This document shows positions 25,784 to 34,018 of a stretch of DNA of 64,000 bases, piece by piece (within the stretch, counting starts at the first letter, position 1; every line of letters begins with the position of its first letter). The DNA comes from Pseudobdellovibrionaceae bacterium (GTDB taxonomy: Bacteria; Bdellovibrionota; Bdellovibrionia; Bdellovibrionales; Bdellovibrionaceae): the NCBI GenBank assembly GCA_021731025.1, contig JAKFYD010000056.1:1-64000 (forward strand), given 5' to 3'. Below the pieces are notes generated by a model, which was given only the letters and a program-made list of their open reading frames with translations, was not told where the DNA came from and did not search any database. The translations under genes and the position numbers were made by a program.

Positions 25784-27252
25784 TCACTCTGGATCGCATT
25801 CAGCCCTTAGACCGATTCCGAATTGGGCTAGTGGCTTTTCTAACTTTTCCTTTTTGCATTCTTATTTTCTTTTTTCGTTTTCGCTTTGATCTTTCAGCCG
25901 CCGAGCTTTGGTGGGCCCTGAAAAATTCTGTGGCTCAGGCTTTTTTCTCTTCGCTTTTTTCAGTGCTGATTGGTTTTGTCGTGGCCTTGGGATTTTTTTG
26001 TTTAAAAAAAAAGTTGTTGCGCGCTGTTTTGGAAATTTTAGCACTCTTGCCGAATTTTCTGCCTGTGCTTTTCACCTTGGTTGCCGTATTTAATTTCGTT
26101 GATCCTTTTCCTTCAGGGATTTTGGGTATCGTTATTGTGCACGTCTTTATTTATTTTGGCTTAGTGGCTGTTTTATTAGCTAATCAAATCGAAAATCGTT
26201 TAGGTGGCTTGGTCGAGCAAGCCTGGGTTGATGGAATCCCTCAGTGGAAATTTTATCTTCATGTTTTTTTTCCGCTGATGAAAAAGGAATTGCTGGGGAT
26301 TTTTCTATTTATCTTTGTTTTGTGCTTCACCAGCTTTTCTGTTCCCTTAGTTGCGGGTGGGGGACGCGGGACAACTCTGGAAGTTTTAATTTATGAAAAG
26401 ATGAGATTGTCGACAGACTGGGGAGCCGCCGTCTTCCTGAGTTTCGTGCAAAGCGTGCTGGTCTTCGGGATCAGTTGGAATTCTTATCGAGGACACGCCA
26501 GTCTTTCCAGTCAAAAAGTTTCTTTTTATTGGTTGCGATCACGGTTGGGATTACTGCTTTTCATCTGCTTGCTTTCTGCTTTTTTTCTGGGCTACACCCA
26601 AGGCTTGGCCGACGGCTTTTCACACATGAGTTTCTTTTATGAATTGAGATTCGCCGTCATTAAGCAATTCTTTGGAACTTTAGTGTTGGGTTTGCTGGCT
26701 GGAGCTTTAACTTTTATTTTGCTCTTCTGCATTGTCTGGGCACGTCCCGAAGCTTGGTTCGAAAAATTCCTGCGCTCTTATTTAGCCCCTAGCACAGCAC
26801 TGACAGGCTTTGCTTTTTTAGTTCTTGGTCCTAATTATGGCCTTGGCCCTTGGATAAAAATTCCCTTAGCGATTGTTTTGCTGAGCATGAGCAGCCTATT
26901 TCGTATGAGCTGGGAAAGCTCGATCCAAAATCTGCAATCCCAGCGAGCGATGGCCCTTGTTTTAGGAGCAAAACCTTGGCAAATTTTTCGCGAGATTGAA
27001 GTTCCTCAATTGATTCCCAGAGCCAGTTTTCTTGCGGCTCTCGTGGCCTTGTGGACCGCGGGGGACTTTGCGGTGTCGCGGATATTGGCTTCGAAAGATT
27101 TAAGCTTAGCGATGATGACCGAGAGCTTACTTTCAAGCTATAGAATCAGTCAGGCCTCGGTGCTGAGCTTTTTTGTTTTTTTAGTTGGAGTAGCGCTTTT
27201 TATTTTCTTCATTGGAGCGGGACGTGTCCTTAGTCGAAAATTTAGTTTATGA
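25780..27252 (+). CDS. thiP: Thiamine-type ABC importer, fused permease
   Basis: 490 residues with a TTG start and about 12 membrane helices in two halves. Each half ends in an ATPase-coupling (EAA) loop: EQAWVDGIPQWKFYLHVFFP (about 148) and RAMALVLGAKPWQIFREIEV (about 390). A two-domain permease is typical of ThiP. It overlaps the binding protein by four bases and the ATPase gene by about 29. Confidence 0.85.
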   Translation: MITLDRIQPLDRFRIGLVAFLTFPFCILIFFFRFRFDLSAAELWWALKNSVAQAFFSSLFSVLIGFVVALGFFCLKKKLLRAVLEILALLPNFLPVLFTLVAVFNFVDPFPSGILGIVIVHVFIYFGLVAVLLANQIENRLGGLVEQAWVDGIPQWKFYLHVFFPLMKKELLGIFLFIFVLCFTSFSVPLVAGGGRGTTLEVLIYEKMRLSTDWGAAVFLSFVQSVLVFGISWNSYRGHASLSSQKVSFYWLRSRLGLLLFICLLSAFFLGYTQGLADGFSHMSFFYELRFAVIKQFFGTLVLGLLAGALTFILLFCIVWARPEAWFEKFLRSYLAPSTALTGFAFLVLGPNYGLGPWIKIPLAIVLLSMSSLFRMSWESSIQNLQSQRAMALVLGAKPWQIFREIEVPQLIPRASFLAALVALWTAGDFAVSRILASKDLSLAMMTESLLSSYRISQASVLSFFVFLVGVALFIFFIGAGRVLSRKFSL

Positions 27253-27868
27253 GTACGAGACCTTCCAGCTGAATATTCCCCGATGGGAAATTTTAGACCA
27301 GGGAACAACAGTTCTCTGGGGTGCTTCCGGCGAGGGAAAGACCACCATTTTACGAGTTTTAATTGGTCTCGAAAAATGCCCGCGATTGAATTGGGATTTT
27401 CAGGGGCTGGACTTAGCTCGCCTCAGTGTTCCCGAAAAAAAACTCGGCGTTGTCTTTCAAACTTTGGAGCTCTTTCCCCATATGAGCGCCCGGCGAAATA
27501 TTCTATTCGCAGCAGAAGCTCGTCATGTTGATGAAGAAAAGTGCGAAAAGAAATTGAATCATTGGATTGAAGTGCTGCAGATGAAAAAATTCATTGATCA
27601 GTCGGCAGCAACTTTATCTGGTGGTGAAAAACAACGAGTCGCTTTAGTGCGCGCCTTGATTGGCGAACCACGATTGCTGTTATTGGATGAACCTTTTTCT
27701 TCCTTAGATGAAAATCTCCGACAGGAAAGCCGCGAGCTGGTGAAAGCTCTTTTGGCTGAAGAGAAAATCCCCGCTGTTTTGATCACTCATGATCGCCGCG
27801 ATGTCGAAAATCTGGCGGATAAGGTCAGCACCTTGAAGCAGGGACGGATTATTGAATCGGTTGGGTGA
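27224..27868 (+). CDS. thiQ: Thiamine-type ABC importer, ATPase
   Basis: 214 residues. Walker A is LWGASGEGKTTILR, Q-loop GVVFQTLELFPHM, signature LSGGEKQRVALVRAL, Walker B LLLLDEPFSSLD and the switch His in LITHDRRD. The length is short, as in ThiQ, with no C-terminal regulatory domain. GTG 27224 is chosen over TTG 27212 because GGAG stands six bases before it. Completes a binding-permease-ATPase importer. Confidence 0.88.
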   Translation: MSLVENLVYEYETFQLNIPRWEILDQGTTVLWGASGEGKTTILRVLIGLEKCPRLNWDFQGLDLARLSVPEKKLGVVFQTLELFPHMSARRNILFAAEARHVDEEKCEKKLNHWIEVLQMKKFIDQSAATLSGGEKQRVALVRALIGEPRLLLLDEPFSSLDENLRQESRELVKALLAEEKIPAVLITHDRRDVENLADKVSTLKQGRIIESVG

Positions 27869-27888
27869 CTATTTAAGTTGGAAAAAAA

Positions 27889-28026
27889 CTAAATCCTTTT
27901 AAAAACAAATCCAGCAGCAGTTAATAAAATAACCGCAAGACCTATAAAAAACTCAGCACTCAACATCCATTCTAATGGATTTAATTTACTTTTCTTTTTC
28001 TCTAAGGAGTTTTCTTTAGAATTCAT
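27889..28026 (-). CDS. 45-aa single-helix membrane protein
   Basis: MNSKENSLEKKKSKLNPLEW begins a basic N-terminus; one hydrophobic helix (about 22-42, MLSAEFFIGLAVILLTAAGF) ends in FKRI. The ATG overlaps the TGA of the upstream gene by four bases (ATGA), a strong sign that this short frame is real and translationally coupled. Topology is probably N-in. Function unknown. Confidence 0.6.
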   Translation of the reverse strand: MNSKENSLEKKKSKLNPLEWMLSAEFFIGLAVILLTAAGFVFKRI

Positions 28027-28415
28027 GTGGCCTCCGGTAATGATTCGTAAGTGAAAGCGAAGAGCTCGGTTTTATCCTCTAAGGTGACCTCGGTAAATGT
28101 TTTTTCCCAGAATGCGCGATAGGCCTGTTGAAACTTTTGTGTGTCTTGACGGAATCCGTAACCCTCGAGTAAGCGGGAATCGGGATTCCCATAGGTCGTC
28201 ACGAAAGCGTCGACTAAACGAGCGCACCCATGAATATTTCCTTCCATATCCGCTACATCAAAAATTTGCCCAATAGAGTCGATTCTTTTTTGAATTGAAT
28301 CAGCGCCGCCAATGCGCTCAGTTCTATCTTTAGGCTGGCAGTAAGTACGTCGGCCCTTTTTCAAAAGCTCAATTTCTGGTAGTGAAATATAGAGACCAAT
28401 TTTTCCTACAGACAT
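28023..28415 (-). CDS. Small protein, possibly ASCH/PUA-like
   Basis: 130 residues from ATG 28415, which has AAGGA seven bases upstream (an in-frame ATG at 28442 lacks one). Segments YISLPEIELLKKGRRTYCQP, NIHGCARLVDAFVTTYGNPD and LEGYGFRQDTQKFQQAYRAF have the layout of ASCH domains (basic loop after the first helix, a beta strand, then an EGxG-helix). This is a weak resemblance seen by eye; a hypothetical protein is the safe label. Coupled to the 45-aa membrane protein. Confidence 0.5.
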   Translation of the reverse strand: MSVGKIGLYISLPEIELLKKGRRTYCQPKDRTERIGGADSIQKRIDSIGQIFDVADMEGNIHGCARLVDAFVTTYGNPDSRLLEGYGFRQDTQKFQQAYRAFWEKTFTEVTLEDKTELFAFTYESLPEAT

Positions 28416-28442
28416 TCCATTATCCTTAATTGAGGCCTCCAT

Positions 28443-28759
28443 TAATTCAAACCAAAATTAACGTTTTAAACTGATACATTTAAGAGATAAAGGCGACTTT
28501 GACGCAGTAATTAATCTCCAGTGCAAATCAGGATTAATAGCAGCGGTTCATTTCTAGAGTCCAATAATTCCCTATTAATTCCAACAACATAAAAATACCT
28601 CTCAAGTAATAACGCAATGCGTCGATAGATAGGCTGACTGCTGAACTAAGGTCCAGATGAGTTTCAAAACGGGACAGGGCTTCGTGACTGAAGTCCTGTC
28701 TCGCGGGCGGGCAAGCTGAACTCATCAAAACGTGTGGGCGCAAAGAAAGGGTTGCTCTG
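28443..28759 (+). other. Flagellin 1 upstream region
   Basis: 317 bases without a convincing gene. Contains a 17-base repeat (28510-28526, ATTAATCTCCAGTGCAA) shared with 32498-32514 and, nearly, with the HNH gene at 36507-36522; reading the local frame gives TLTQ-stop-LISSAN, so it looks like a decayed HNH-gene scrap. Also holds a candidate sigma-28 promoter at 28602-28628. Confidence 0.5.
28602..28628 (+). promoter_or_regulatory. Candidate sigma-28 promoter, flagellin 1
   Basis: TCAAGTAA, 11 bases, GTCGATAG, compared with the FliA consensus TAAAGTTT-N11-GCCGATAA. Spacing is exact and most -10 bases match. Weaker than those of the next two flagellins. Confidence 0.45.
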
Positions 28760-29581
28760 ATGAGAATCTCTTCCAATCTTGCGTCGTTGACTGCGCAACG
28801 TGTTTTAGGTCAAACCCAAAGATTCACTGAAAAAGCCATGCAAGAGTTGGCCAGCGGGACGCGTTTTAGCACCGCAGGTTCCGATGCTGCGGGATACGCC
28901 ATCGCGGAAAATATGCGAGCGCAAATCCGTGGTTATGGTTCGGCGAAAATGAATGCGGAAAATGCAACCAGCTTCGTGCAATTGGCCGAAGGCGCTCTCA
29001 ATGAACAAAATAATATTTTAATTCGGCAGCGGGAATTAGCGATTCAGGCCGCCAGTGACACTTTCTCTGATAAAGAGCGGGAGTATTTGGATTATGAATT
29101 CCAACAACTCAGTCAGGAATTCGATCGCATTGCGCGCACGACAAAATTTGGATCTCAACCTTTGCTCGATGGAAGTGCGAAAGAATATGAATTTCAGGTG
29201 GGTGTAAACAAAGGACCCGAAAACATCATTCGATTTAACAATGATACAGATACAACGTCTTCGAATTTGGATATCGATGGTCTTTCAATCGGCGATATCG
29301 ACGACGCTCGTGACAGTCTCGAAGATATTGATGGAGCGTTGACGTCCATCAATGGCGCCCGAGCTAAATTGGGCTCTATTCACAGTCGGATGGAGTCCGT
29401 CATCAATCACATTGATTCACAGGAAGTGAATTTATCAGAGGCTCATTCGCGCATGGCTGATGCTGATATTCCGCGAGCCTTAACGGATGTGCGTCGCGGC
29501 CAAGTGATGATGCAGTATCAAGCGGCCATGCTTGCGGCAGCGAATGATTCTAATCAAAATTTATTGCGATTGATTGCTTAG
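28760..29581 (+). CDS. fliC: Flagellin 1 (divergent)
   Basis: 273 residues with only the D0/D1 core, no variable D2/D3. The N-terminal core MRISSNLASLTAQRVLGQTQ and the segment LNEQNNILIRQRELAIQAAS are clear, and the C-terminal core ends NLLRLIA. It differs from the other two flagellins by lacking the TNM turn (SNL here), the AIS-E(N) match (AIAENMRAQIRGYG) and the usual ALAQANQ ending (here AAMLAAANDSNQ), so it may be a minor filament subunit. It lacks a strong ribosome site (AAAGGG eight bases away). Confidence 0.92.
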   Translation: MRISSNLASLTAQRVLGQTQRFTEKAMQELASGTRFSTAGSDAAGYAIAENMRAQIRGYGSAKMNAENATSFVQLAEGALNEQNNILIRQRELAIQAASDTFSDKEREYLDYEFQQLSQEFDRIARTTKFGSQPLLDGSAKEYEFQVGVNKGPENIIRFNNDTDTTSSNLDIDGLSIGDIDDARDSLEDIDGALTSINGARAKLGSIHSRMESVINHIDSQEVNLSEAHSRMADADIPRALTDVRRGQVMMQYQAAMLAAANDSNQNLLRLIA

Positions 29582-29583
29582 AA

Positions 29584-29985
29584 CTAATTCTTAACTTCAA
29601 GAATTCCATCACAGACAGTTTTCTTAAGAACTGTCCCATCTTTTTTTCTTTTCTCGGTGACGTAGTTGAAAGATTTATTTTCTAAATCGAGAGATAAAGA
29701 TTCTGTCTCTACGGTTAAGCTTGAAAAGTCATATAGCTCTTCATGAAATTTCCAAAGATTTTTTGCTGCAAAAATAAAATAACTGCGTCCACCGGCAACC
29801 GTTAAAGTGCCTTTTTTATTTTCACAAACTTTGAGGTTATGAGTGCCAACCAGTTTTATATTTCGACAAACGCTTGAGCTGGAATTGGGGACCGAGAAGG
29901 TGACTTTGTGAGTTTCACAGCCTGAATTATCTTTGGCGTAAACATTTAATGAACACATCAAAATCGCTAAAACTATTGCTCTCAT
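29584..29985 (-). CDS. Small secreted protein, unknown
   Basis: 133 residues from ATG 29985 (GGAGG upstream). Signal peptide MRAIVLAILMCSLNVYA, cleaved before KDNSGC. Four cysteines and a strand-rich body (GTLTVAGGRSYFIFAAKN). Ends CDGILEVKN. No family recognised. Convergent with flagellin 1, two bases apart. Confidence 0.55.
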   Translation of the reverse strand: MRAIVLAILMCSLNVYAKDNSGCETHKVTFSVPNSSSSVCRNIKLVGTHNLKVCENKKGTLTVAGGRSYFIFAAKNLWKFHEELYDFSSLTVETESLSLDLENKSFNYVTEKRKKDGTVLKKTVCDGILEVKN

Positions 29986-30058
29986 TGGGGCCTCCAGGGG
30001 GCATTCATGAGGGAAAATGCGCGCAATGTCAAAGTCTAAACCTGCCTTCAAGATCCAA

Positions 30059-30080
30059 AGGTCTAGCCCCAACTAGACCT
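30059..30080. repeat. GGTCTAG palindrome upstream of flagellin 2
   Basis: AGGTCTAG, six bases, CTAGACCT: perfect 8-bp arms. The core motif recurs in the upstream regions of flagellin 3 and fliD. Confidence 0.5.
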
Positions 30081-30476
30081 AAGGCTGTGTTTTTAAAAAA
30101 TATTTTTATGTCCAATACTTAGCAGTTTCATATACAAGACGCGTCGCGTCTAAAAAGACCTAGACCAAAGCCCTAAAGTTTCCTGGACCAAGGCCGAGAA
30201 GATCTGTGAACACGTTGGAGCAACCCTAAAAGGACCTTGTTCAGCAGTCAAACCGAACAAGCAACCCTCCTCAAGGTCAGGTTCCCTTGCGAGAGAGACC
30301 AGTCACCTCTCTCGCAGGCGGAATAACTCCACCATATAAAACAGATTTTTGATTTTAAAAAAAGAATAACAAACAGCTCGTGATGGGCGTGGTTGATTTG
30401 CAGCACCAGTGTGGCGATCTGCAGGTCTTTGTTGAGCCATGTCTATTGGGAGCGCTTTTCCTTAAGGAGGAAAATT
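30073..30476 (+). other. Flagellin 2 upstream region
   Basis: About 400 bases without a gene. Contains the second arm of a GGTCTAG palindrome (30059-30080), another CCTAGACC at about 30168, a strong candidate sigma-28 promoter (30174-30200), a GAGAGA/TCTCTC hairpin near 30291-30315 (GCGAGAGA...TCTCTCGC) and the ribosome site AAGGAGG just before 30477. The 5' leader from the promoter is therefore about 270 bases, long for a simple promoter. Confidence 0.5.
30174..30200 (+). promoter_or_regulatory. Sigma-28 promoter, flagellin 2
   Basis: TAAAGTTT, 11 bases, GCCGAGAA: the -35 is a perfect FliA match and the -10 differs in one base. Lies about 275 bases before the start codon. Confidence 0.8.
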
Positions 30477-31304
30477 ATGGGCTTAAGAATTCAAACCAAC
30501 ATGGCTTCGCTCAGTGCGCAGAAGGTGATGGGCAAGCAACAGACACGGGCCGAGCATGCCTCGCAAGCTTTAGCCAGTGGAACTCGTATCGTTCGTGCCG
30601 GTGATGATGCCGCAGGATTAGCGATCTCAGAGAACATCCGCGGTCAAGTTCGCGGGATGAGCATGGCGCGTATGAACTCGTTCAATGCCGTCAGTGCGAT
30701 TCAGGTTTCTGAGGGAGGCTTGAACGAAGTTTCAAACATCTTGATTCGATTGAGGGAGCTGGGCATCCAAGCCGCTTCGGACAATATCGGAGATAAAGAG
30801 AGAGAGTTCCTGAATCTCGAAGCAAAAAGCATCATCGAAGAAGCCGATCGTATCGCTAAAACCACAGTGTTTGGTGATAAACGATTGCTCGATGGATCGG
30901 GTGGTAAACAAACCTATCAAGTCGGTGCTTTCGCTGGCGAAGAGAATCAAATCACTTATGATCTTTCAACCGATGCGACCGCTTCTAATTTAGGAATTGA
31001 TGGTTTATCGATGGAAAGTAAAGAAGATGCCCGCGATCTTTTGAGCACAGTCGATGAAGCTTTACAAAAAGTCGGTGGAATGCGAGCGAACTTTGGTGCG
31101 ATCCAAAATCGTTTGGAAATCACGACTTCAAACTTAGATAACCAAATTGAAAACTTATCAGCAGCGAAATCGCGCATCTCTGATGCCGACATCGCGAAAG
31201 AGTCTTCAGAGTTGGCCTCGGCGCAAGTGTTACAACAAGCGGCCGTCTCTGTATTGGCTCAAGCCAACCAATTTCCTGGTGTGGCTTTGAAACTTATTGG
31301 CTAA
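30477..31304 (+). CDS. fliC: Flagellin 2
   Basis: 275 residues, D0/D1 core only: MGLRIQTNMASLSAQKVMGK, the ASGTRIVRAGDDAAGLAISE turn, and the C-terminal ASAQVLQQAAVSVLAQANQ ending VALKLIG. This is a typical flagellin built of the coiled-coil core with a short central link (about 150-190). AAGGAGG seven bases before ATG 30477 fixes the start. About 60% similar by eye to flagellin 3. Filament subunit exported by the flagellar type III system. Confidence 0.96.
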   Translation: MGLRIQTNMASLSAQKVMGKQQTRAEHASQALASGTRIVRAGDDAAGLAISENIRGQVRGMSMARMNSFNAVSAIQVSEGGLNEVSNILIRLRELGIQAASDNIGDKEREFLNLEAKSIIEEADRIAKTTVFGDKRLLDGSGGKQTYQVGAFAGEENQITYDLSTDATASNLGIDGLSMESKEDARDLLSTVDEALQKVGGMRANFGAIQNRLEITTSNLDNQIENLSAAKSRISDADIAKESSELASAQVLQQAAVSVLAQANQFPGVALKLIG

Positions 31305-31358
31305 TTAAAAATTTAACTCATCTGGCGATTTGCAACTTGATACATCCAGTTTTGAACA

Positions 31359-31383
31359 GGGAGCTCGGGGTCCTCGAGCTCCC
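31359..31383 (+). terminator. Hairpin after flagellin 2
   Basis: GGGAGCTCG, loop, CGAGCTCCC: perfect 9-bp stem 55 bases past the stop, followed by an AT-rich stretch without a tight T run. Confidence 0.6.
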
Positions 31384-31454
31384 AATTGAAAACTGTTTAT
31401 TTATTTAAGAGTTTTATGAGTAGTCGCCCACACAAAACGCTACTCTTAAGCCCG

Positions 31455-31487
31455 CCCCGGTGAGCATAGTGCTTTCCGGGGTTTTTT
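31455..31487 (+). terminator. Strong terminator after flagellin 2
   Basis: CCCCGG..AGCA tag TGCT..CCGGGG then TTTTTT. Stem with an inner hairpin and a T run; a second stop after the 31359 hairpin. The T run overlaps the stop of the convergent gene. Confidence 0.85.
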
Positions 31488-31869
31488 ATTTTGAAGAACA
31501 CTTTGGTGAGCCTGGCACGCCAGTTCTCATAACAAAAGGTGGTGGGCAATTCCTGCTGCAATTGTATTGGTAGCAAGCATAATTAGCTGCTCGGCTAGCC
31601 TCGTAACTGTTATTTCCTGATCCATATGATGTTTCTAAATGTCGTCGAAAGACAACACATGTAACTTTAGCTCCTCCACTGAATACAACACGACCACCAA
31701 GCCCTTTGCAATAAGCTGTGAACTCAGCACTGCTGTCTCCCTCAGCAACGATCGCATCTTCACTCACTTGGCAAGTGAGTGTGCAATTAACAGCGGAAGC
31801 AGTTGCCGAAAATGTTAAAAGCAGCGCTGAAAATGCGAAGCTCGATAGTTTCAATCCATTCATATCCAT
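31486..31869 (-). CDS. Small secreted Cys-rich protein, unknown
   Basis: 127 residues starting at ATG 31869 (AAGGAG upstream). Signal peptide about MDMNGLKLSSFAFSALLLTF ending ATASA. Nine cysteines in the mature part (NCTLTCQ, YCKG, TCVV, ACYQYNCSRNC, KCSSK) point to a disulfide-bonded fold. No family recognised. Confidence 0.55.
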   Translation of the reverse strand: MDMNGLKLSSFAFSALLLTFSATASAVNCTLTCQVSEDAIVAEGDSSAEFTAYCKGLGGRVVFSGGAKVTCVVFRRHLETSYGSGNNSYEASRAANYACYQYNCSRNCPPPFVMRTGVPGSPKCSSK

Positions 31870-32071
31870 AAAATCTCCTTGTGATTTTTTAATCAACTGA
31901 GAGGTAGATTTTGGTTTGAATAAAGTCAAAGTTTGGAGTTCAAAACTGATTACTGAAAGTCATCAGTCTTCTCCTTAATATTTTAAAATTGAATGATCCA
32001 TTCTTAATTTTTCGAAATCTAAGTAATTGATAACGAGCGCCTGGTTCAATTTCGATTCCTTCTTGCAGAAA

Positions 32072-32422
32072 TTATTTCTTAGCGATTGTATTTACACCGA
32101 TAGAAATAACTTCATCTTTAACTAAAGGCACTATGCGAACTTCATAATTATCATTTTTTGAATAATCTAAAATAAGCTTTTGTAATTCACCCAAAGTATA
32201 ACCAGCTTCTTCAGAAACTTTTTTAGTTACAGAAAAAGAACATCCATTCGACATAACTTTCAGTTTTCCACCTAACAAAATAGTTTGGGATATTTGATCG
32301 CAAAAAGTTACAGCTTGATTGCTAGAATCAGTTCTATTTTCAAGTTGGATGACAACACTGGCATTGGCCGCAAATGTTGAAAAGATTAGAGCTGAACAAG
32401 TGATTGCATGAGTGATTTTCAT
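32072..32422 (-). CDS. Small secreted protein, unknown
   Basis: 116 residues, MKITHAITCSALIFSTFAAN is the signal peptide (cleavage after NAS or so). Mature part about 95 residues with two Cys (TFCDQ, NGCSF). Clear AAAGGAG ribosome site. No known domain. Confidence 0.55.
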   Translation of the reverse strand: MKITHAITCSALIFSTFAANASVVIQLENRTDSSNQAVTFCDQISQTILLGGKLKVMSNGCSFSVTKKVSEEAGYTLGELQKLILDYSKNDNYEVRIVPLVKDEVISIGVNTIAKK

Positions 32423-32497
32423 AGAGTCTCCTTTAAGATAAGGAACTCTAACTTTTAAGTTTTAAGTTTTTCAAATGAATAGAGTGATAACGCAATG

Positions 32498-32514
32498 ATT
32501 AATCTCCAGTGCAA
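32498..32514 (+). repeat. 17-base copy of an HNH-like scrap
   Basis: ATTAATCTCCAGTGCAA, identical to 28510-28526. The frame around it reads TQ-stop-LISSAI, like the HNH protein SLISSAT segment at 36507-36522. Confidence 0.45.
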
Positions 32515-32530
32515 TTCAAGGCTAGATAGC

Positions 32531-32935
32531 TTATTCACAGCAATTTTTGTGAATAAGAATTTCCTTAACTTGATATTTATTATTTAATTTAAAGACAATT
32601 TGCCAAGTCTCTTCTCGGTGATTGGCACCTTCCTGAATAATGTAAGCTGGGTAAGCATCAATAAAATAGAATCCATCAGGTGAGCCAAAGTTTTCTCGGA
32701 TGTATTCCACAGGTTTTCCAATTAAATCTTTATTTGTTAAAATAGAATAGGTCATTGATGACTTATCTTTTAATGATCCATTCTTGAATTTTCTAAAATC
32801 TAAAGTTTCTGATCCCCATCTTTTTTTGACTTCACTCGAAGAAAGCGTTTTGCCTTGCCAAATTGATTTGGCGATAGATCCAATAGATATTGCTGTTGCA
32901 AGGCTTATCAGTATTACAAAAAAATATTTTTTCAC
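32531..32935 (-). CDS. Membrane-anchored/exported small protein, partner of the 32932 gene
   Basis: 134 residues. An N-terminal hydrophobic helix (FFVILISLATAISIGSIA) is a signal anchor or signal peptide. The C-terminal half (DLIGKPVEYIRENFGSPDGF, then EETWQIVFKLNNKYQVKEIL) has the helix-then-strands look of small lipoprotein-like assembly or inhibitor folds. ATG overlaps the stop of the upstream gene by four bases. Function unknown; if the neighbour is a hydrolase or toxin this could be its inhibitor, but that is inference. Confidence 0.55.
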   Translation of the reverse strand: MKKYFFVILISLATAISIGSIAKSIWQGKTLSSSEVKKRWGSETLDFRKFKNGSLKDKSSMTYSILTNKDLIGKPVEYIRENFGSPDGFYFIDAYPAYIIQEGANHREETWQIVFKLNNKYQVKEILIHKNCCE

Positions 32936-33552
32936 GGTAAGCCTCCATTGTTTTTATATCTAGGTTTTATGATCATTAATTTTTTATTTTTTAATTGGTC
33001 CTTAAATGATCGAAGGATTTCTTCTTCAGAAAGATTTTTATTCTTTCCTAAATTTTTAAAAATGTTTATTGCTAATGTGTTATTAAAAATATCCATTTTT
33101 CGTTCTTCTTCGGGCTCCTTGGGCTTACTTTCGTGAGCCTCTAATATTTTTTGGGTAAAATCCAGGTTAAACTCTTTAATGAGGAGAAATGCCCAGATAT
33201 AATGCCTGCAAGCATCACTTTCATCATTTGTTCTGCTTGCCGGGTAGATTTTTAAACATAGCTTTTCTGCTGACCATGATAGTTTATAAGCGTTTAGACA
33301 CTTAATCTTATTGTCATTGCAAAATTCTATTTCATCTGAAGTAAGCCCATAGAAATTAGAATCATCTTCTTTAGAGCGCTTGCAGAGGGCGTCGCATTTA
33401 AGAGTACAGCTAACGGTCGCCATATCCACGGCTGCTAAAGCGCAGTTGGTTACGCAATTTTTATCTTTTAATTCTAGCTTGTTGAACCAATCATCACACG
33501 TATCAGCTTTTACAGTGGAAACGAGTGTAAAGAATAGAAATATAATTTTCAT
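32932..33552 (-). CDS. Secreted DUF6973-like protein
   Basis: 206 residues, signal peptide MKIIFLFFTLVSTVKA ending before DTCDDW. Cys-rich N-terminal region (about 20-75, eight Cys in paired spacing). C-terminal half has SDACRHYIWAFLLIKEF, ILEAHE and KMDIFNNTLAINIF, which match my memory of the DUF6973 pattern (DAxRH, AHE, MDxxNN) found in some secreted and polymorphic-toxin proteins. The conserved His/Asp/Glu suggest a metal or hydrolase site. Coupled by a four-base overlap to a small exported partner. Confidence 0.6.
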   Translation of the reverse strand: MKIIFLFFTLVSTVKADTCDDWFNKLELKDKNCVTNCALAAVDMATVSCTLKCDALCKRSKEDDSNFYGLTSDEIEFCNDNKIKCLNAYKLSWSAEKLCLKIYPASRTNDESDACRHYIWAFLLIKEFNLDFTQKILEAHESKPKEPEEERKMDIFNNTLAINIFKNLGKNKNLSEEEILRSFKDQLKNKKLMIIKPRYKNNGGLP

Positions 33553-34018
33553 AATATCTATTCCAACAATCTTATAATTAAGATCCAATTGAAATTATAA
33601 AGAAATTGCATTCCCCACCCATAGTCTTGGTCTAGCAAGACTCGACTTCGGTCCCACGAAAATAAAACCCCGACCTTGATCTGCAGTTTCTCAGTTTAAT
33701 CCTCGATTGAGGGCTAGTTTTCAAGCCCAAGGTCTAGGAAAAGCTAAGACGTTAGTCCAGTTCCTATCTGACAAAGGTCCAGTTTCACTCGACTCGACTA
33801 AAGGCTTCCTCGACCTGGCCGAAAGGATTGTCAGAAGCAAACGACAACACTGGATGAATCCTCTCTGAGAGAGACTTTCTGGAGTGACTGCCAAAAGTTT
33901 TTCGCCCGCAGGAGTGGAAACAAAAAGTGAAGTCCCAACGTGTTCAAAAAAAGCGGTCCTGAAATAGGTATAGGGATCGCTCTAACAATGCACCTCACAG
34001 GTGCAGCAGGAGGGGTTT
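33553..34018 (+). other. Flagellin 3 upstream region
   Basis: About 465 bases without a gene on either strand. GC-mixed, with two GGTCTAG motifs (about 33629 and 33731), a strong candidate sigma-28 promoter (33799-33825), a GAGAGA-type hairpin near 33860 (CCTCTCTGAGAGAGACT) and the ribosome site AGGAGGGG before 34019. The layout mirrors that before flagellin 2. Confidence 0.5.
33799..33825 (+). promoter_or_regulatory. Sigma-28 promoter, flagellin 3
   Basis: TAAAGGCT, 11 bases, GCCGAAAG. Spacing exact, -10 GCCGA perfect. About 190 bases before the start codon. Confidence 0.75.

Noticed and set aside
28534-28776. An 80-codon minus-strand frame upstream of flagellin 1
   Set aside because: It overlaps the candidate promoter and flagellin start, has no ribosome site and no domain-like pattern.
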